Positions 15,729-24,883 of a DNA stretch of 33,871 nucleotides are shown here, piece by piece. The DNA is taken from assembly GCF_009882945.1 (NCBI RefSeq), contig NZ_WTUY01000003.1:414941-448811 (forward strand), in the 5' to 3' direction. Each line of letters opens with the position of its first letter. Within the stretch, counting starts at the first letter, position 1. The notes beneath the pieces were generated by a model. The model was not told the DNA's origin, ran no database searches, and saw only the letters and a list, made by a program, of their open reading frames with translations. This stretch comes from Alcanivorax sp. DP30 (GTDB taxonomy: Bacteria > Pseudomonadota > Gammaproteobacteria > Pseudomonadales > Alcanivoracaceae). The position numbers were made by a program, and so were the translations under genes.

Positions 15729-16604
15729 TCATGGAAGGAAGGTTTCCGGCACACGGACCGGCACCGCCAGTTCATCCACCAGAATCTCTGCGGGCAGCAT
15801 CCCGGCGGGGTCGCCATCCGCCTGGATCGGCTCCTCGGCGGCCTCGCATTTGATCGTTACTTTCTGGGCACGCAGGCTGGCTACGCCATCCACCTTCTCC
15901 ATGCGCCCAAACAGCAACGCAGTGAGGCAGCGCAGCAGGAAACGCACTCCGGGCTTCTGAAACAGCAATACCTGCACCTGGGGGCGAAGAATATTGGCCT
16001 CGCGACTGAGCACAAAACTGCCGCCGTAGTGCTTGCCGTTGGTGATGATCGCGGAGAAACAATCCAGCGGCCGGCCATCCACGGTCAATCGATAATGGCG
16101 CTCGCCATAGCGACGGATCTGTCCCAGCATGGCCAGCACATAGGCCAACTTGCCGAAACGTTCCTTGATCGAAAGGTCAACACCATTGACCACCCAGGCG
16201 TCGTAACCGATACCGCACATCATGATAAAGCGCCGCCCGTTCAGACGCGCCGGCGTGACCGGGACACTCTTGCCCTGAACCACCACGCGCGCAGCGGCTT
16301 CCGGCTTTTTCGGCAGACCCAGTTCTTTCGCCAGCACATTGGCCGTGCCGGTGGCGAACACTCCCATGGCCACGTCCGGGGCCAGACCGTTCAACACTTC
16401 ATTGGTGGTGCCGTCGCCACCCACCGCCACCACGCAATCCCCCTGATCGTCCAGGGACTGCAAATAGCGGGTCGCGTCGTTGGGACCGGTGGTGTAATAC
16501 AACCGTACCCGCGCCTCAAGGCGCTCCAGTTCCGCCACAAAACGGCAAAGCAACGCCTCCCGGCCGCCCCCTGCCGCCGGGTTATAGATAACTGTGATAT
16601 TCAT
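15729..16604 (-). CDS. Diacylglycerol kinase-family lipid kinase (YegS/DgkB-like)
   Basis: This is a soluble lipid kinase of the DAGK-catalytic family, transferring phosphate from ATP to diacylglycerol or a related lipid. From ATG 16604 the 291-residue product begins MNITVIYNPAAGGG, the standard family start. The nucleotide motif GGDGTTNEVLNGL and GTGTANVLAKELGLP follow, then the C-terminal beta-sandwich region (PIQADGDPAG). An ATG 19 codons upstream (16661) is in frame and only 11 bases after the preceding gene's stop. I prefer the shorter form because the extension is not family-like; neither start has a strong ribosome site. It is probably co-transcribed with the Nif3-family gene. Confidence 0.9.
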   Translation of the reverse strand: MNITVIYNPAAGGGREALLCRFVAELERLEARVRLYYTTGPNDATRYLQSLDDQGDCVVAVGGDGTTNEVLNGLAPDVAMGVFATGTANVLAKELGLPKKPEAAARVVVQGKSVPVTPARLNGRRFIMMCGIGYDAWVVNGVDLSIKERFGKLAYVLAMLGQIRRYGERHYRLTVDGRPLDCFSAIITNGKHYGGSFVLSREANILRPQVQVLLFQKPGVRFLLRCLTALLFGRMEKVDGVASLRAQKVTIKCEAAEEPIQADGDPAGMLPAEILVDELAVPVRVPETFLP

Positions 16605-16672
16605 GACCGCAAGGAAATCCTCGTACTGCGTCAGGTCTTGGCCTGTGTGCGCATCTATCACGCGCTGCAGGT

Positions 16673-17428
16673 CTAGGCCGGGTTATCGATGTCGATAAAG
16701 ATGTGTTCAATACCGTAGTGTTCGCTGAGCCACTGACCCAGCGCCATGGCGCCGTACCGCTCGGTGGCGTGATGACCACAGGCGAAGTAGTGAATACCGG
16801 TTTCCCTGGCAAAATGGGTGGTTGGCTCGGAGATCTCCCCACTCAGATAGGCATCAACGCCCTTGAGCTGCGCCTTTTCAATGAATCCCTGGGCGCCACC
16901 CGTACACCAGGCGATGGTTTCAATCTCATCACCGGGATCCCCAACGTGCAAAGGGGTTCTCCCCAGCACAGCCTCGGCCTGGGAACAGAACTCTTCCGCA
17001 GTCATGGGGCTGTCCAGACGGCCCACATTACCGATCGGATTGGGTGAATCATCCAGCCCTCCCTCGGTGACAAACCCCAGACGGCGTGCCAGCTGGGCGT
17101 TATTGCCCAGAGTCGGGTGAGCATCCAGCGGCAGGTGATAGGCAAACAGATTGATATCGTGGCGCAGCAGTGTCTGCAAGCGCTGCTTCTTCATGCCCCG
17201 GATCTGGGGGTTTTCCCCTTTCCAGAAGTAGCCGTGATGTACCAGGATGGCATCCGCTTCTTCCACAATTGCGGCATCAATCAGGGCCTGACAGGCGGTA
17301 ACACCACTGACCACCCGGCGAATTTGCTCTCGACCTTCCACCTGGAGGCCGTTGGGGCAGTAATCCTGGAAACGGTCCGTGGCCAGTTCCTGATCGATCA
17401 GAGACAGCATGTAATCGCGCTTTAGCAT
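16673..17428 (-). CDS. Nif3-like dinuclear metal centre hexameric protein (YbgI family)
   Basis: Members are hexameric proteins with a di-metal site and uncertain role; they are often annotated as GTP cyclohydrolase 1 type 2 homologues. The 251-residue length is standard for the single-domain form. Metal-binding segments are visible: DYCPNGLQVEG, VHHGYFW, YHLPLDAHP, and GHHATER near the C-terminus. It lies between the lipid kinase and the divergent protease gene. Beside algW and hisC this gene order is common in gammaproteobacteria and is not informative about function. Confidence 0.92.
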   Translation of the reverse strand: MLKRDYMLSLIDQELATDRFQDYCPNGLQVEGREQIRRVVSGVTACQALIDAAIVEEADAILVHHGYFWKGENPQIRGMKKQRLQTLLRHDINLFAYHLPLDAHPTLGNNAQLARRLGFVTEGGLDDSPNPIGNVGRLDSPMTAEEFCSQAEAVLGRTPLHVGDPGDEIETIAWCTGGAQGFIEKAQLKGVDAYLSGEISEPTTHFARETGIHYFACGHHATERYGAMALGQWLSEHYGIEHIFIDIDNPA

Positions 17429-17605
17429 GACACCTACCGGGCAATATTCTGGAAAGTGGGGGCCGGGTCACCGCCGAGGCGGTAGAATTTCACTGCCACA
17501 GGCCCTACTATGCGCGCAGTTTACCTACCCGGGCCTGCACTTGTCTCGCCAACCGGCTGCCCACACCGCTCAGCCCGGGCCGGACAATCGGTTACCGCAT
17601 ACCTA

Positions 17606-18718
17606 ATGGGGGCATTTTCGGTGGTCAGAGTGATACGTTTTTTTGCCGGCCCAATTCTTGCCGGTCTGGCCGTGGGGCTGGCCGTACTGTGGTGGTACGA
17701 GTGGGGCCCCAGTGCCAAACCTGCCCGCCACGATACCGGCGTGGCCAGCTATGCCGGTGCCGTGAACCATGCCGCCCCCGCCGTGGTGAATATCTATACC
17801 ACCCAGATCGTAACGCCTGATGACGACGCCGAGGCGCCCCTGTTCAATCGTTTCATGGAGCAGCCTCGCCGCGAGCGGGCTTTGAGCAGCCTGGGCTCCG
17901 GGGTGATCGTGGACGACGCCGGCTACATTCTCACCAGTTACCATGTGATCCGCGATGCAGACGAAATCCTGGTGGCCCTGCGCGACGGCCGTGACAGCCC
18001 GGCCCGGGTAGTCGGCACCGATCCGGAAACCGACCTGGCGCTACTCCACATTGCCCTGGAAGACCTGCCTGAAGTGGAACTCAACGGCAATGGTCCGGTG
18101 CAGGTAGGGGATGTGGTGCTAGCCATCGGCAATCCTCTCGGCGTGGGCCAGACTGTATCCATGGGCATCGTCAGCGCCACCGGTCGCAGCCACCTGGGTA
18201 TCGCCACTTTTGAAAACTTTATCCAGACCGATGCGGCCATCAACCGGGGGAACTCCGGCGGCGCACTGATCGACACTAATGGCCATCTGATCGGCATCAA
18301 TACCGCCATCCTCTCTGCGGACGGCAGCTGGCAGGGCATTGGCTTCGCCACCCCTGCGTCCATCGCCAGCGAAGTGATGACCGACCTGATCGAACACGGC
18401 CGGGTTATCCGCGGGTACCTGGGCGTAACGGTGCAGGACATGACTCCCTCCCTGGCAGACACCTTTGGCATCGATGATGTGCGCGGCGGCGTGGTCACTG
18501 CCGTGGTGGTGGATAGCCCCGCCCACAAGGGTGGTCTGCAGCCCGGCGATGTGCTGGTGGGCGTCAACGATGACGCCATGAAGGACGGCTATGAAGCCAT
18601 GAACCGCATTGCCGGCATGAAGCCGGATCAGCAAGTCACCCTCAACATCATCCGCAACCGCCAGCCCATGAACGTGGACGTGATAATCGGCACCCGTCCA
18701 CCGGCGGAGACGGAATAA
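17606..18718 (+). CDS. algW: Periplasmic trypsin-like serine protease, AlgW/DegS type
   Basis: AlgW/DegS is the membrane-anchored site-1 protease that senses misfolded outer-membrane proteins through its PDZ domain and cuts the anti-sigma factor (MucA/RseA), releasing the envelope-stress sigma factor. The 370-residue product has one N-terminal membrane helix (FFAGPILAGLAVGLAVLWWYEW) and a protease domain with His113 (TSYHV), Asp143 (PETDLALL) and Ser217 (GNSGG). One PDZ domain follows (about 280-365, opening RGYLGV). A single PDZ argues for DegS/AlgW rather than DegP. Start is uncertain: ATG 17606 is used, but GTG 17621, eight bases after a G-run, gives a more AlgW-like N-terminus. Confidence 0.93.
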   Translation: MGAFSVVRVIRFFAGPILAGLAVGLAVLWWYEWGPSAKPARHDTGVASYAGAVNHAAPAVVNIYTTQIVTPDDDAEAPLFNRFMEQPRRERALSSLGSGVIVDDAGYILTSYHVIRDADEILVALRDGRDSPARVVGTDPETDLALLHIALEDLPEVELNGNGPVQVGDVVLAIGNPLGVGQTVSMGIVSATGRSHLGIATFENFIQTDAAINRGNSGGALIDTNGHLIGINTAILSADGSWQGIGFATPASIASEVMTDLIEHGRVIRGYLGVTVQDMTPSLADTFGIDDVRGGVVTAVVVDSPAHKGGLQPGDVLVGVNDDAMKDGYEAMNRIAGMKPDQQVTLNIIRNRQPMNVDVIIGTRPPAETE

Positions 18719-18757
18719 GAGAGGCGGCACGCAACACGCTTTACGCGGATCGCCTTG

Positions 18758-18796
18758 AAAAAAAGCCCGCCCCGGAATTCCCGGGCGGGCTTTTTT
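18758..18796. terminator. Terminator after algW
   Basis: A near-perfect GC palindrome (18765-18790, centred on AATT) is flanked by seven A (18758-18764) and six T (18791-18796). Confidence 0.92.
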
Positions 18797-18822
18797 CACC
18801 CTAACGCAAGCAATACCTGGCC

Positions 18823-19003
18823 GTAGGAGCCTGCCTGCAGGCGATCCGAGCCAAAGCGAGGAAAAAAGTTTCGAGAAGCTTAACCAACGACGCGCGGATG
18901 TGTTTTGCCTTTCGAAACTCGTTACTTGAAACTCACGCTCCAACACCTCGCCAAGTCCCGGTTCGCGCCTGCAGGCAAGTCCTGCCGCAGCAACACCTCT
19001 ACA
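18823..19003. repeat. REP/REPIN-like inverted repeat, copy B
   Basis: The left arm starts with the head GTAGGAGC (18823) and runs to 18861. The right arm is at 18946-18979, inverted and less perfect. The left-arm stem is CCTGC-CT-GCAGG, a paired change from copy A's CTTGC-CT-GCAAG. The interior holds GTTTTGCCTTTCGAAACTC (18902-18920), identical to copy A, followed by an extra stretch containing GAAACTC twice, 14 bases apart. The outer right head (CTGTAG on the minus strand) includes the hisC stop codon. It fills most of the algW-hisC gap. Confidence 0.7.
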
Positions 19004-20087
19004 GCAGCGTATCCAGCGCTGCGATCAGCGCCTGGTTTTGCTCAGGCGTGCCCACGGTAATCCGCAGGTGGTCGGCGATACGTGCCGGTTTGCCAAAGTG
19101 ACGTACGATGACGCCCTGTTCGCGCAGGCCTTTGGCCAGGCTTTCGCCACTGTGTTGCGGATGGCGAGTGAAGATAAAGTTGGCGGCAGACGGCAGGTTG
19201 TCAAACCCTCGCTGTGTCAGTTGCCCGTTCAGCCAGTCACGCTGACTGATCACCAGCTCGCAGCCTTTCTCGAACCACTCAACATCTTCAAACGCCGCCG
19301 CACCGGCGGCAATGGCAATGCGATCCAGCGGATAGGAATTGAAGCTGTCCTTGATACGATTAAGGCCATCAATCAAGGCCGCATCCCCCACCGCCAGGCC
19401 GATGCGCAGGCCTGCCAGTGAGCGGGACTTGGACAGGGTCTGGGTTACCAGCAAATTCGGATACTGGTTCACCAGCGAAATGGCACTCTCACCCCCGCTC
19501 TTTTTTTCTGCGAAATCGATATAGGCTTCGTCCACCACTACCAGGGATTCGGTATTGGCCTGCAGCAAACGCTCAATCTCGGCCAGAGGGAGCAGGCGTC
19601 CTGTGGGTGCATTGGGGTTGGGGAAAATAATGCCGCCGTTGGGCTTGAGATAATCATCCACCGCGATGGCCAGATCGCCATCCAGCGGCACAGGCTCATA
19701 GTCGATCTGATACAGACCGCAATACACCTTGTAGAAGCTGTAGGTAATGTCAGGAAACAACAGTGGCTTGTCCTGTTTGAAGAAACCCAGGAAAAGATGA
19801 GCCAGTACCTCATCGGAGCCGTTACCAACAAAAACCTGCTCGCGCGTGACGCCATATCCTTTTTCAGAATAGTAAGCCGCAATCGCATCCTTGAGCTGAC
19901 TACTGTCCGGATCCGGATACAGGCGCAGACGTTCGTCCGCCTCACCACGAATTACCTCAAGCACCTTTGGCGACGGGCCAAGCGGGTGCTCGTTGGTATT
20001 CAGCTTCACAAGCTTGCTCATCTTCGGCTGCTCGCCCGGCACATAGGGCTCCAGCTGATGAACAAAATCACTCCAGTATTTGCTCAT
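18999..20087 (-). CDS. hisC: Histidinol-phosphate aminotransferase
   Basis: HisC is a PLP enzyme that converts imidazole-acetol phosphate and glutamate to histidinol phosphate in histidine synthesis. The 362-residue class-I/II aminotransferase shows [13 protein letters not shown], the phosphate/PLP segment [25 protein letters not shown] and the PLP lysine Lys220 in [14 protein letters not shown]. It follows hisD by 17 bases in a hisG-hisD-hisC order next to murA, common in Pseudomonas-like genomes. The other his genes are not in this window. Its stop codon lies inside the outer end of REP-like copy B. Confidence 0.97.
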   Translation of the reverse strand: MSKYWSDFVHQLEPYVPGEQPKMSKLVKLNTNEHPLGPSPKVLEVIRGEADERLRLYPDPDSSQLKDAIAAYYSEKGYGVTREQVFVGNGSDEVLAHLFLGFFKQDKPLLFPDITYSFYKVYCGLYQIDYEPVPLDGDLAIAVDDYLKPNGGIIFPNPNAPTGRLLPLAEIERLLQANTESLVVVDEAYIDFAEKKSGGESAISLVNQYPNLLVTQTLSKSRSLAGLRIGLAVGDAALIDGLNRIKDSFNSYPLDRIAIAAGAAAFEDVEWFEKGCELVISQRDWLNGQLTQRGFDNLPSAANFIFTRHPQHSGESLAKGLREQGVIVRHFGKPARIADHLRITVGTPEQNQALIAALDTLL

Positions 20088-20100
20088 AGTCTTGTCATCC

Positions 20101-20120
20101 GACGTCAGACTTCTGACGTC
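20101..20120 (-). other. Hairpin across the hisD stop, upstream of hisC
   Basis: GACGTCAG (20101-20108) and CTGACGTC (20113-20120) form a perfect 8-bp stem with loop ACTT. It overlaps the hisD stop (20105) and lies 13 bases upstream of the hisC start, where it could influence hisC translation. It has no T-run. Confidence 0.5.
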
Positions 20121-21415
20121 TTGTTGATTCTGTATTCTGCACTACGCGCATGGGCGGTGAGGCTTTCTCCGCGCGCCAGCGGCGAGGCGATGGCCGCCAG
20201 GGTACTGGCGCCTTGCGGAGAGCAACCGATCAAGGAACTGCGCTTCTGAAAATCGTACACGCCCAGGGGTGAAGAAAAGCGCGCAGTGGCACTGGTGGGC
20301 AGCACATGGTTGGGACCCGCACAGTAATCACCCAAGGCTTCCGGGGTATGACGCCCCAGGAAAATCGCGCCCGCATGACGGATCTTTTTCGCCCATTCCT
20401 CGGCATTGTCGATGGACAATTCCAGGTGTTCGGACGCAATGGTGTTGGCGATCTCGATGGCCTCGTCCAGATCCTTCACCTGGATCAGGGCGCCACGGTT
20501 CTTCATGGAGGTGCGAATGATGGTTTCCCGCTCCAATGTCACCGCCAGTTTTTCCATGGAGGCTTCGACTTGCTTGAGATAATCCGCATCCGGGCACAAC
20601 AGAATCGCCTGGGCTTCCTCGTCATGTTCTGCCTGGGAAAACAGGTCCATGGCGATCCAGTCCGGATCCGTCTTGCCATCACAGATCACCAGAATCTCTG
20701 ACGGCCCGGCGATCATGTCGATGCCCACCTTGCCAAAAACCTGACGCTTGGCTTCCGCCACAAATATATTGCCGGGGCCGACAATCTTGTCCACCGCCGG
20801 CACGGTTTCAGTGCCGTAGGCCAGCGCGGCCACGGCTTGGGCTCCGCCAACGGAAACAAAACGATCCACGCCGGCAATCGCCGCCGCCGCCAGCACCATG
20901 TCGTTCAATTCTCCGCCCGGGGCCGGAGACACCATGATGATTTCTGCTACGCCCGCCACCTTGGCCGGCAAGGCATTCATCAAAACGGAACTGGGATAGG
21001 CCGCTTTACCACCGGGTACATAAATGCCGGCGCGATCCAGCGGGGTAACTTGCTGCCCCAAAAGCGTGCCGTCGGCCTCCCGGTAACTCCAGGAGTCCTG
21101 CTTCTGTTTTTCGTGGTAGCTGCGCACCCGTTCGGCTGCCGCTTCCAGCGCTTCGCGCTGCTCCGCCGGGATCCTCGCCAGCGCTGCCTGCAACTGCTCA
21201 GGGCCAACCACCAGATCTGCCGCAGCGGCAATCTCCCGGCGATCAAATTTGACGGTGTATTCCACCAGGGCCGAATCACCACGACGAGCCACATCGCGGA
21301 CAATGCCATGCACCCGCTCGGCCACTTCCGCATCGCGCTCCTCAGACCAGGCGGTCAGCGCGGCAAGCTGCGCATCGAAGTCAGCGTCTTGGGTATTGAG
21401 CCAGGTGGTTTCCAT
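20105..21415 (-). CDS. hisD: Histidinol dehydrogenase
   Basis: HisD is a zinc enzyme that oxidises L-histidinol to L-histidine in two NAD-dependent steps. The 436-residue product is full length. Zinc ligands correspond to Gln261, His264 (LFSQAEHDE) and Asp363 ([10 protein letters not shown]), and the catalytic Glu329-His330 pair is in IASEHLELS. The NAD segment [15 protein letters not shown] and the strongly conserved IAGPSEILV are present. It lies between hisG and hisC. An unusual palindromic repeat interrupts the hisG-hisD junction, leaving about 220 bases between them, so hisD may need its own promoter. Confidence 0.97.
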   Translation of the reverse strand: METTWLNTQDADFDAQLAALTAWSEERDAEVAERVHGIVRDVARRGDSALVEYTVKFDRREIAAAADLVVGPEQLQAALARIPAEQREALEAAAERVRSYHEKQKQDSWSYREADGTLLGQQVTPLDRAGIYVPGGKAAYPSSVLMNALPAKVAGVAEIIMVSPAPGGELNDMVLAAAAIAGVDRFVSVGGAQAVAALAYGTETVPAVDKIVGPGNIFVAEAKRQVFGKVGIDMIAGPSEILVICDGKTDPDWIAMDLFSQAEHDEEAQAILLCPDADYLKQVEASMEKLAVTLERETIIRTSMKNRGALIQVKDLDEAIEIANTIASEHLELSIDNAEEWAKKIRHAGAIFLGRHTPEALGDYCAGPNHVLPTSATARFSSPLGVYDFQKRSSLIGCSPQGASTLAAIASPLARGESLTAHARSAEYRINKTSEV

Positions 21416-21472
21416 GGTCGGGTACCGTAAAAGTCAGAATCAAAATCTAGTTTTACCACAGAGGGCACAGGG

Positions 21473-21629
21473 AATTGATAATGGATAATTGAGAATTGAT
21501 AGCGCCCCACCCCGCATATTGCTCTCAACGGCATGGGTAAGCGGTCGGGGTTGGGGAGCCATTCCAGCTTTCGGCTTCATTCCTCCGCCAATCGCGTCGT
21601 TATCAATTTTCCATTCTCAATTATCAATT
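21473..21629. repeat. Palindromic element with heptad arms, between hisG and hisD
   Basis: The left arm (21473-21500) is four 7-bp units of consensus AATTGAT; units 2 and 3 differ by one base each. The right arm (21602-21629) is four units of the reverse complement, ATCAATT, with variants TTCCATT and CTCAATT. A 101-base GC-richer core (21501-21601) separates them and holds its own complementary runs (CCCCACCCC against GGGGTTGGGG). The right arm ends six bases before the hisG stop codon. A further repeat-like stretch, CCACAGAGGGCACAGGG, lies just to the left (21456-21472). No ORF of interest is inside. Confidence 0.8.
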
Positions 21630-21634
21630 AACTA

Positions 21635-22279
21635 CTAGCCTTTTCGTGACGCCACCGCCTCGGCCAGCTTGTCCAGGATGGACTGGATATCCGCATGGCG
21701 GGTTTTCATACTGGCGCGATTGACGACCACGCGGGTAGAGATATGGGCGATCAGCTCGGTGGGCTCCAGGCCATTGGCGCGCAGGGTATTACCGGTATCC
21801 ACGATATCGACAATACGATCTGCCAGTCCCACCAGCGGGGCCAGCTCCATGGCGCCGTAAAGCTTGATGACTTCCGCCTGTTTGCCCTGCTCGGCGAAGT
21901 AGGCCTTGGCCACGTTCACAAACTTGGTGGCTACGCGCAAACGCCCGCCCACTTCCGGCGCATCGTTCACGGCGGCAACCATCAGTTTGCAGCGGGCGAT
22001 GTTCAGGTCCAGCGGCTCGAACACCCCATCGCCACCATGCTCCATCAACACATCCTTGCCGGCCACACCGATATCTGCGGCGCCGTGCTGCACGTAGGGT
22101 GGCACATCGGTGGCGCGGATGATGATGATCTTCACGTCGTCCCGGGTGGTGTCGAAGATCAGCTTGCGCGAGGCAGACGGATCTTCCAGCAGTTCGATCC
22201 CGGCCGCCTTCAACAGCGGCAGGGTTTCCTTGAGAATGCGCCCTTTGGAGAGGGCAATGGTCAACGGTTTCTGCGACAT
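21635..22279 (-). CDS. hisG: ATP phosphoribosyltransferase, short form
   Basis: HisG commits ATP and PRPP to histidine synthesis. The 214-residue length identifies the short form, which lacks the C-terminal regulatory domain and normally needs the HisZ subunit; hisZ is not in this window. Motifs include [15 protein letters not shown], the PRPP loop [14 protein letters not shown], and [15 protein letters not shown]. It follows murA by 14 bases, so the two are probably co-transcribed. Its stop codon sits immediately next to the palindromic heptad-arm element. Confidence 0.97.
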   Translation of the reverse strand: MSQKPLTIALSKGRILKETLPLLKAAGIELLEDPSASRKLIFDTTRDDVKIIIIRATDVPPYVQHGAADIGVAGKDVLMEHGGDGVFEPLDLNIARCKLMVAAVNDAPEVGGRLRVATKFVNVAKAYFAEQGKQAEVIKLYGAMELAPLVGLADRIVDIVDTGNTLRANGLEPTELIAHISTRVVVNRASMKTRHADIQSILDKLAEAVASRKG

Positions 22280-22293
22280 AATCTCGGCCAGAC

Positions 22294-23565
<1,272 letters not shown>

Positions 23566-23596
23566 CTAGGCTTGTCTTTAAAGGCCTGACGTAAAC

Positions 23597-23851
23597 TCAG
23601 GCGAGCCCCATCTTCTGGGCTTTTTCCCACTCGGCGGGGGTAAAGGTGATGATCTGGACCGCGTGGATGGTATTGCTCTGGATTTGCTCGTTGATGGTGG
23701 CGTACACCAGCTGCTGCTTCTTCACCGGCATCAGACCCTCGAAGGCATCTGACACCACGCGAATCTGGAAACGGTCACCGCCACCTTCCACGGCCACATC
23801 GGCATCGCTAAAGCCGGCTTCCACCAGCGCTTTTACCTCTTCCGGATTCAT
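23597..23851 (-). CDS. ibaG: BolA-family protein IbaG
   Basis: IbaG is a small BolA-like protein that partners with monothiol glutaredoxins and is linked to acid stress and Fe-S handling. The 84-residue product has the BolA fold signature (GDRFQIRVVSDAFEGLMPVKKQQLVYATINEQI) and ends like other IbaG proteins (ITFTPAEWEKAQKMGLA). AAGGAG precedes the ATG. It lies directly before murA as in E. coli and Pseudomonas. A 6-bp hairpin (23584-23589 with 23597-23602) overlaps its stop codon. Confidence 0.95.
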   Translation of the reverse strand: MNPEEVKALVEAGFSDADVAVEGGGDRFQIRVVSDAFEGLMPVKKQQLVYATINEQIQSNTIHAVQIITFTPAEWEKAQKMGLA

Positions 23852-23914
23852 GTTCGCTCCTTACTATGGGGCTTTCCATGGGGCTTTTGCGGGAACCATA
23901 CCCCAAACAGCACA

Positions 23915-23954
23915 GGAGCGAGCCGCAAAAGCACCCGCTTTTCCGGCTCGCTCC
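23915..23954. other. Long imperfect hairpin between mlaC and ibaG
   Basis: An 11-bp GC stem (GGAGCGAGCCG, 23915-23925, with 23944-23954) continues after a C/C mismatch into AAAAGC/GCTTTT around loop ACCC, so 17 of 18 positions pair. There is no T-run on either side, so it is not a standard terminator. It lies where mlaB is found in related genomes. Confidence 0.8.
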
Positions 23955-24008
23955 ATCTCAGGGGCGCAATAATACGCGAGGCGCCGCAGCCTTGCCACGG
24001 CGCTGGCG

Positions 24009-24653
24009 TCAGGCGCCTTCAGCGTCGTCCTTCAGCCCCGCATCAATCTTGGCGTCGGCAGACCAGTTATCGATAACCTTGTCCATGTCACCATATTGCT
24101 CCATGCCCTGGGCAAACTGACTTTTGAAGGTATCGGCAAGATCCAGTCCATTCACGTAGACATTGATCACTTTCCATTGGTCATCACGGGAGAACAGAGT
24201 ATAGAAAATGGGGACCGTCTTGCCGGTATTGGTCTGAATTTCCATGCGCACCCGTGCATAGTCACCGCGCAAATCACCATCCTGCATGGGCAAGGTAGTG
24301 ATCTGCTGCCCCTCATAAAGGGTGATGCCGGACGCATAGGTATTAATCAGGCTGTTCTTGAACACGTCCAGAAAACGGTATTTCTGCTCCTTGCTGGACG
24401 AACCAAAGTAGTCGCCCATTACCATGCGGGTAATGCGCTTGAAGTCCACCAAATCCACCAGTTCCTCGCGAACCAGCTCACGGGCAAGATCCGGATCTGC
24501 TTTCAGCTGCTCACGGTCCGCATCGATGCGGGCAGTCATGCGATCGACAGCATCGATAACTACCTGCCTCGGATCGGACTGGGCCTGCGCCAAAACGGCC
24601 ATGGCCAAAAGAATCAGCGCCATGGCTGAAGAAAATAATTGCTGTTTTCGCAT
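24009..24653 (-). CDS. mlaC: Phospholipid-binding protein MlaC (Ttg2D-like)
   Basis: MlaC is the periplasmic carrier that shuttles phospholipids between the outer-membrane MlaA complex and the inner-membrane MlaFEDB transporter. The 214-residue product has a signal peptide (MRKQQLFSSAMALILLAMAVLAQA) and the family core (LVDFKRITRMVMGDYFGSSSKEQKYRFLDVFKNSLINTYASGITLYEGQQI, then YTLFSRDDQWKVINVYVNGLDLADTFKSQF). An ATG six codons upstream (24671) is in frame, but AGGGAGA lies between the two and serves ATG 24653. The expected mlaF, mlaE and mlaD upstream and mlaB downstream are absent. The 230 bases to kdsD show no remnant of them. Confidence 0.9.
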   Translation of the reverse strand: MRKQQLFSSAMALILLAMAVLAQAQSDPRQVVIDAVDRMTARIDADREQLKADPDLARELVREELVDLVDFKRITRMVMGDYFGSSSKEQKYRFLDVFKNSLINTYASGITLYEGQQITTLPMQDGDLRGDYARVRMEIQTNTGKTVPIFYTLFSRDDQWKVINVYVNGLDLADTFKSQFAQGMEQYGDMDKVIDNWSADAKIDAGLKDDAEGA

Positions 24654-24854
24654 CCAGTGTCTCCCTGTCATTATCCGGCGGTTTTACGGGGTTCCGCTGC
24701 CCCTGTCCAGAACCTCTATGCCCTATTGGAGTCACAACAACGCAGAACAGTTCCAAAATCGCCAAGGCCGGATTGCAGGCAGGTATGATGAATGGCCTTG
24801 AAACAGCACTACGATTTGCCACATTTCGGGTCAACCTTGATCACTTTTGCCGTG

Positions 24855-24860
24855 TATAAT
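24855..24860 (+). promoter_or_regulatory. Probable -10 box for the kdsD-lpt operon
   Basis: A perfect TATAAT lies 23 bases upstream of the kdsD ATG. No good -35 is at the right distance (TTGATC at 24837 is only 12 bases away). This would be the promoter for kdsD-kdsC-lptCAB. Confidence 0.4.
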
Positions 24861-24883
24861 CGCCGCAATTACAGGGAGATTGC

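Noticed and set aside
15228-16676. 482-codon open frame across the zapG tail and opposite the lipid kinase
   Set aside because: It runs through a terminator and is antisense to a clear kinase gene; the translation has no domain.
21473-21629. Insertion sequence between hisG and hisD
   Set aside because: There are inverted ends but no transposase frame, and the ends are internally periodic. I could not identify a target-site duplication, so I list it only as a repeat.
24672-24883. Remnant of mlaD or mlaF between mlaC and kdsD
   Set aside because: No frame here resembles an MCE domain or an ABC ATPase; I saw no homologous fragment.
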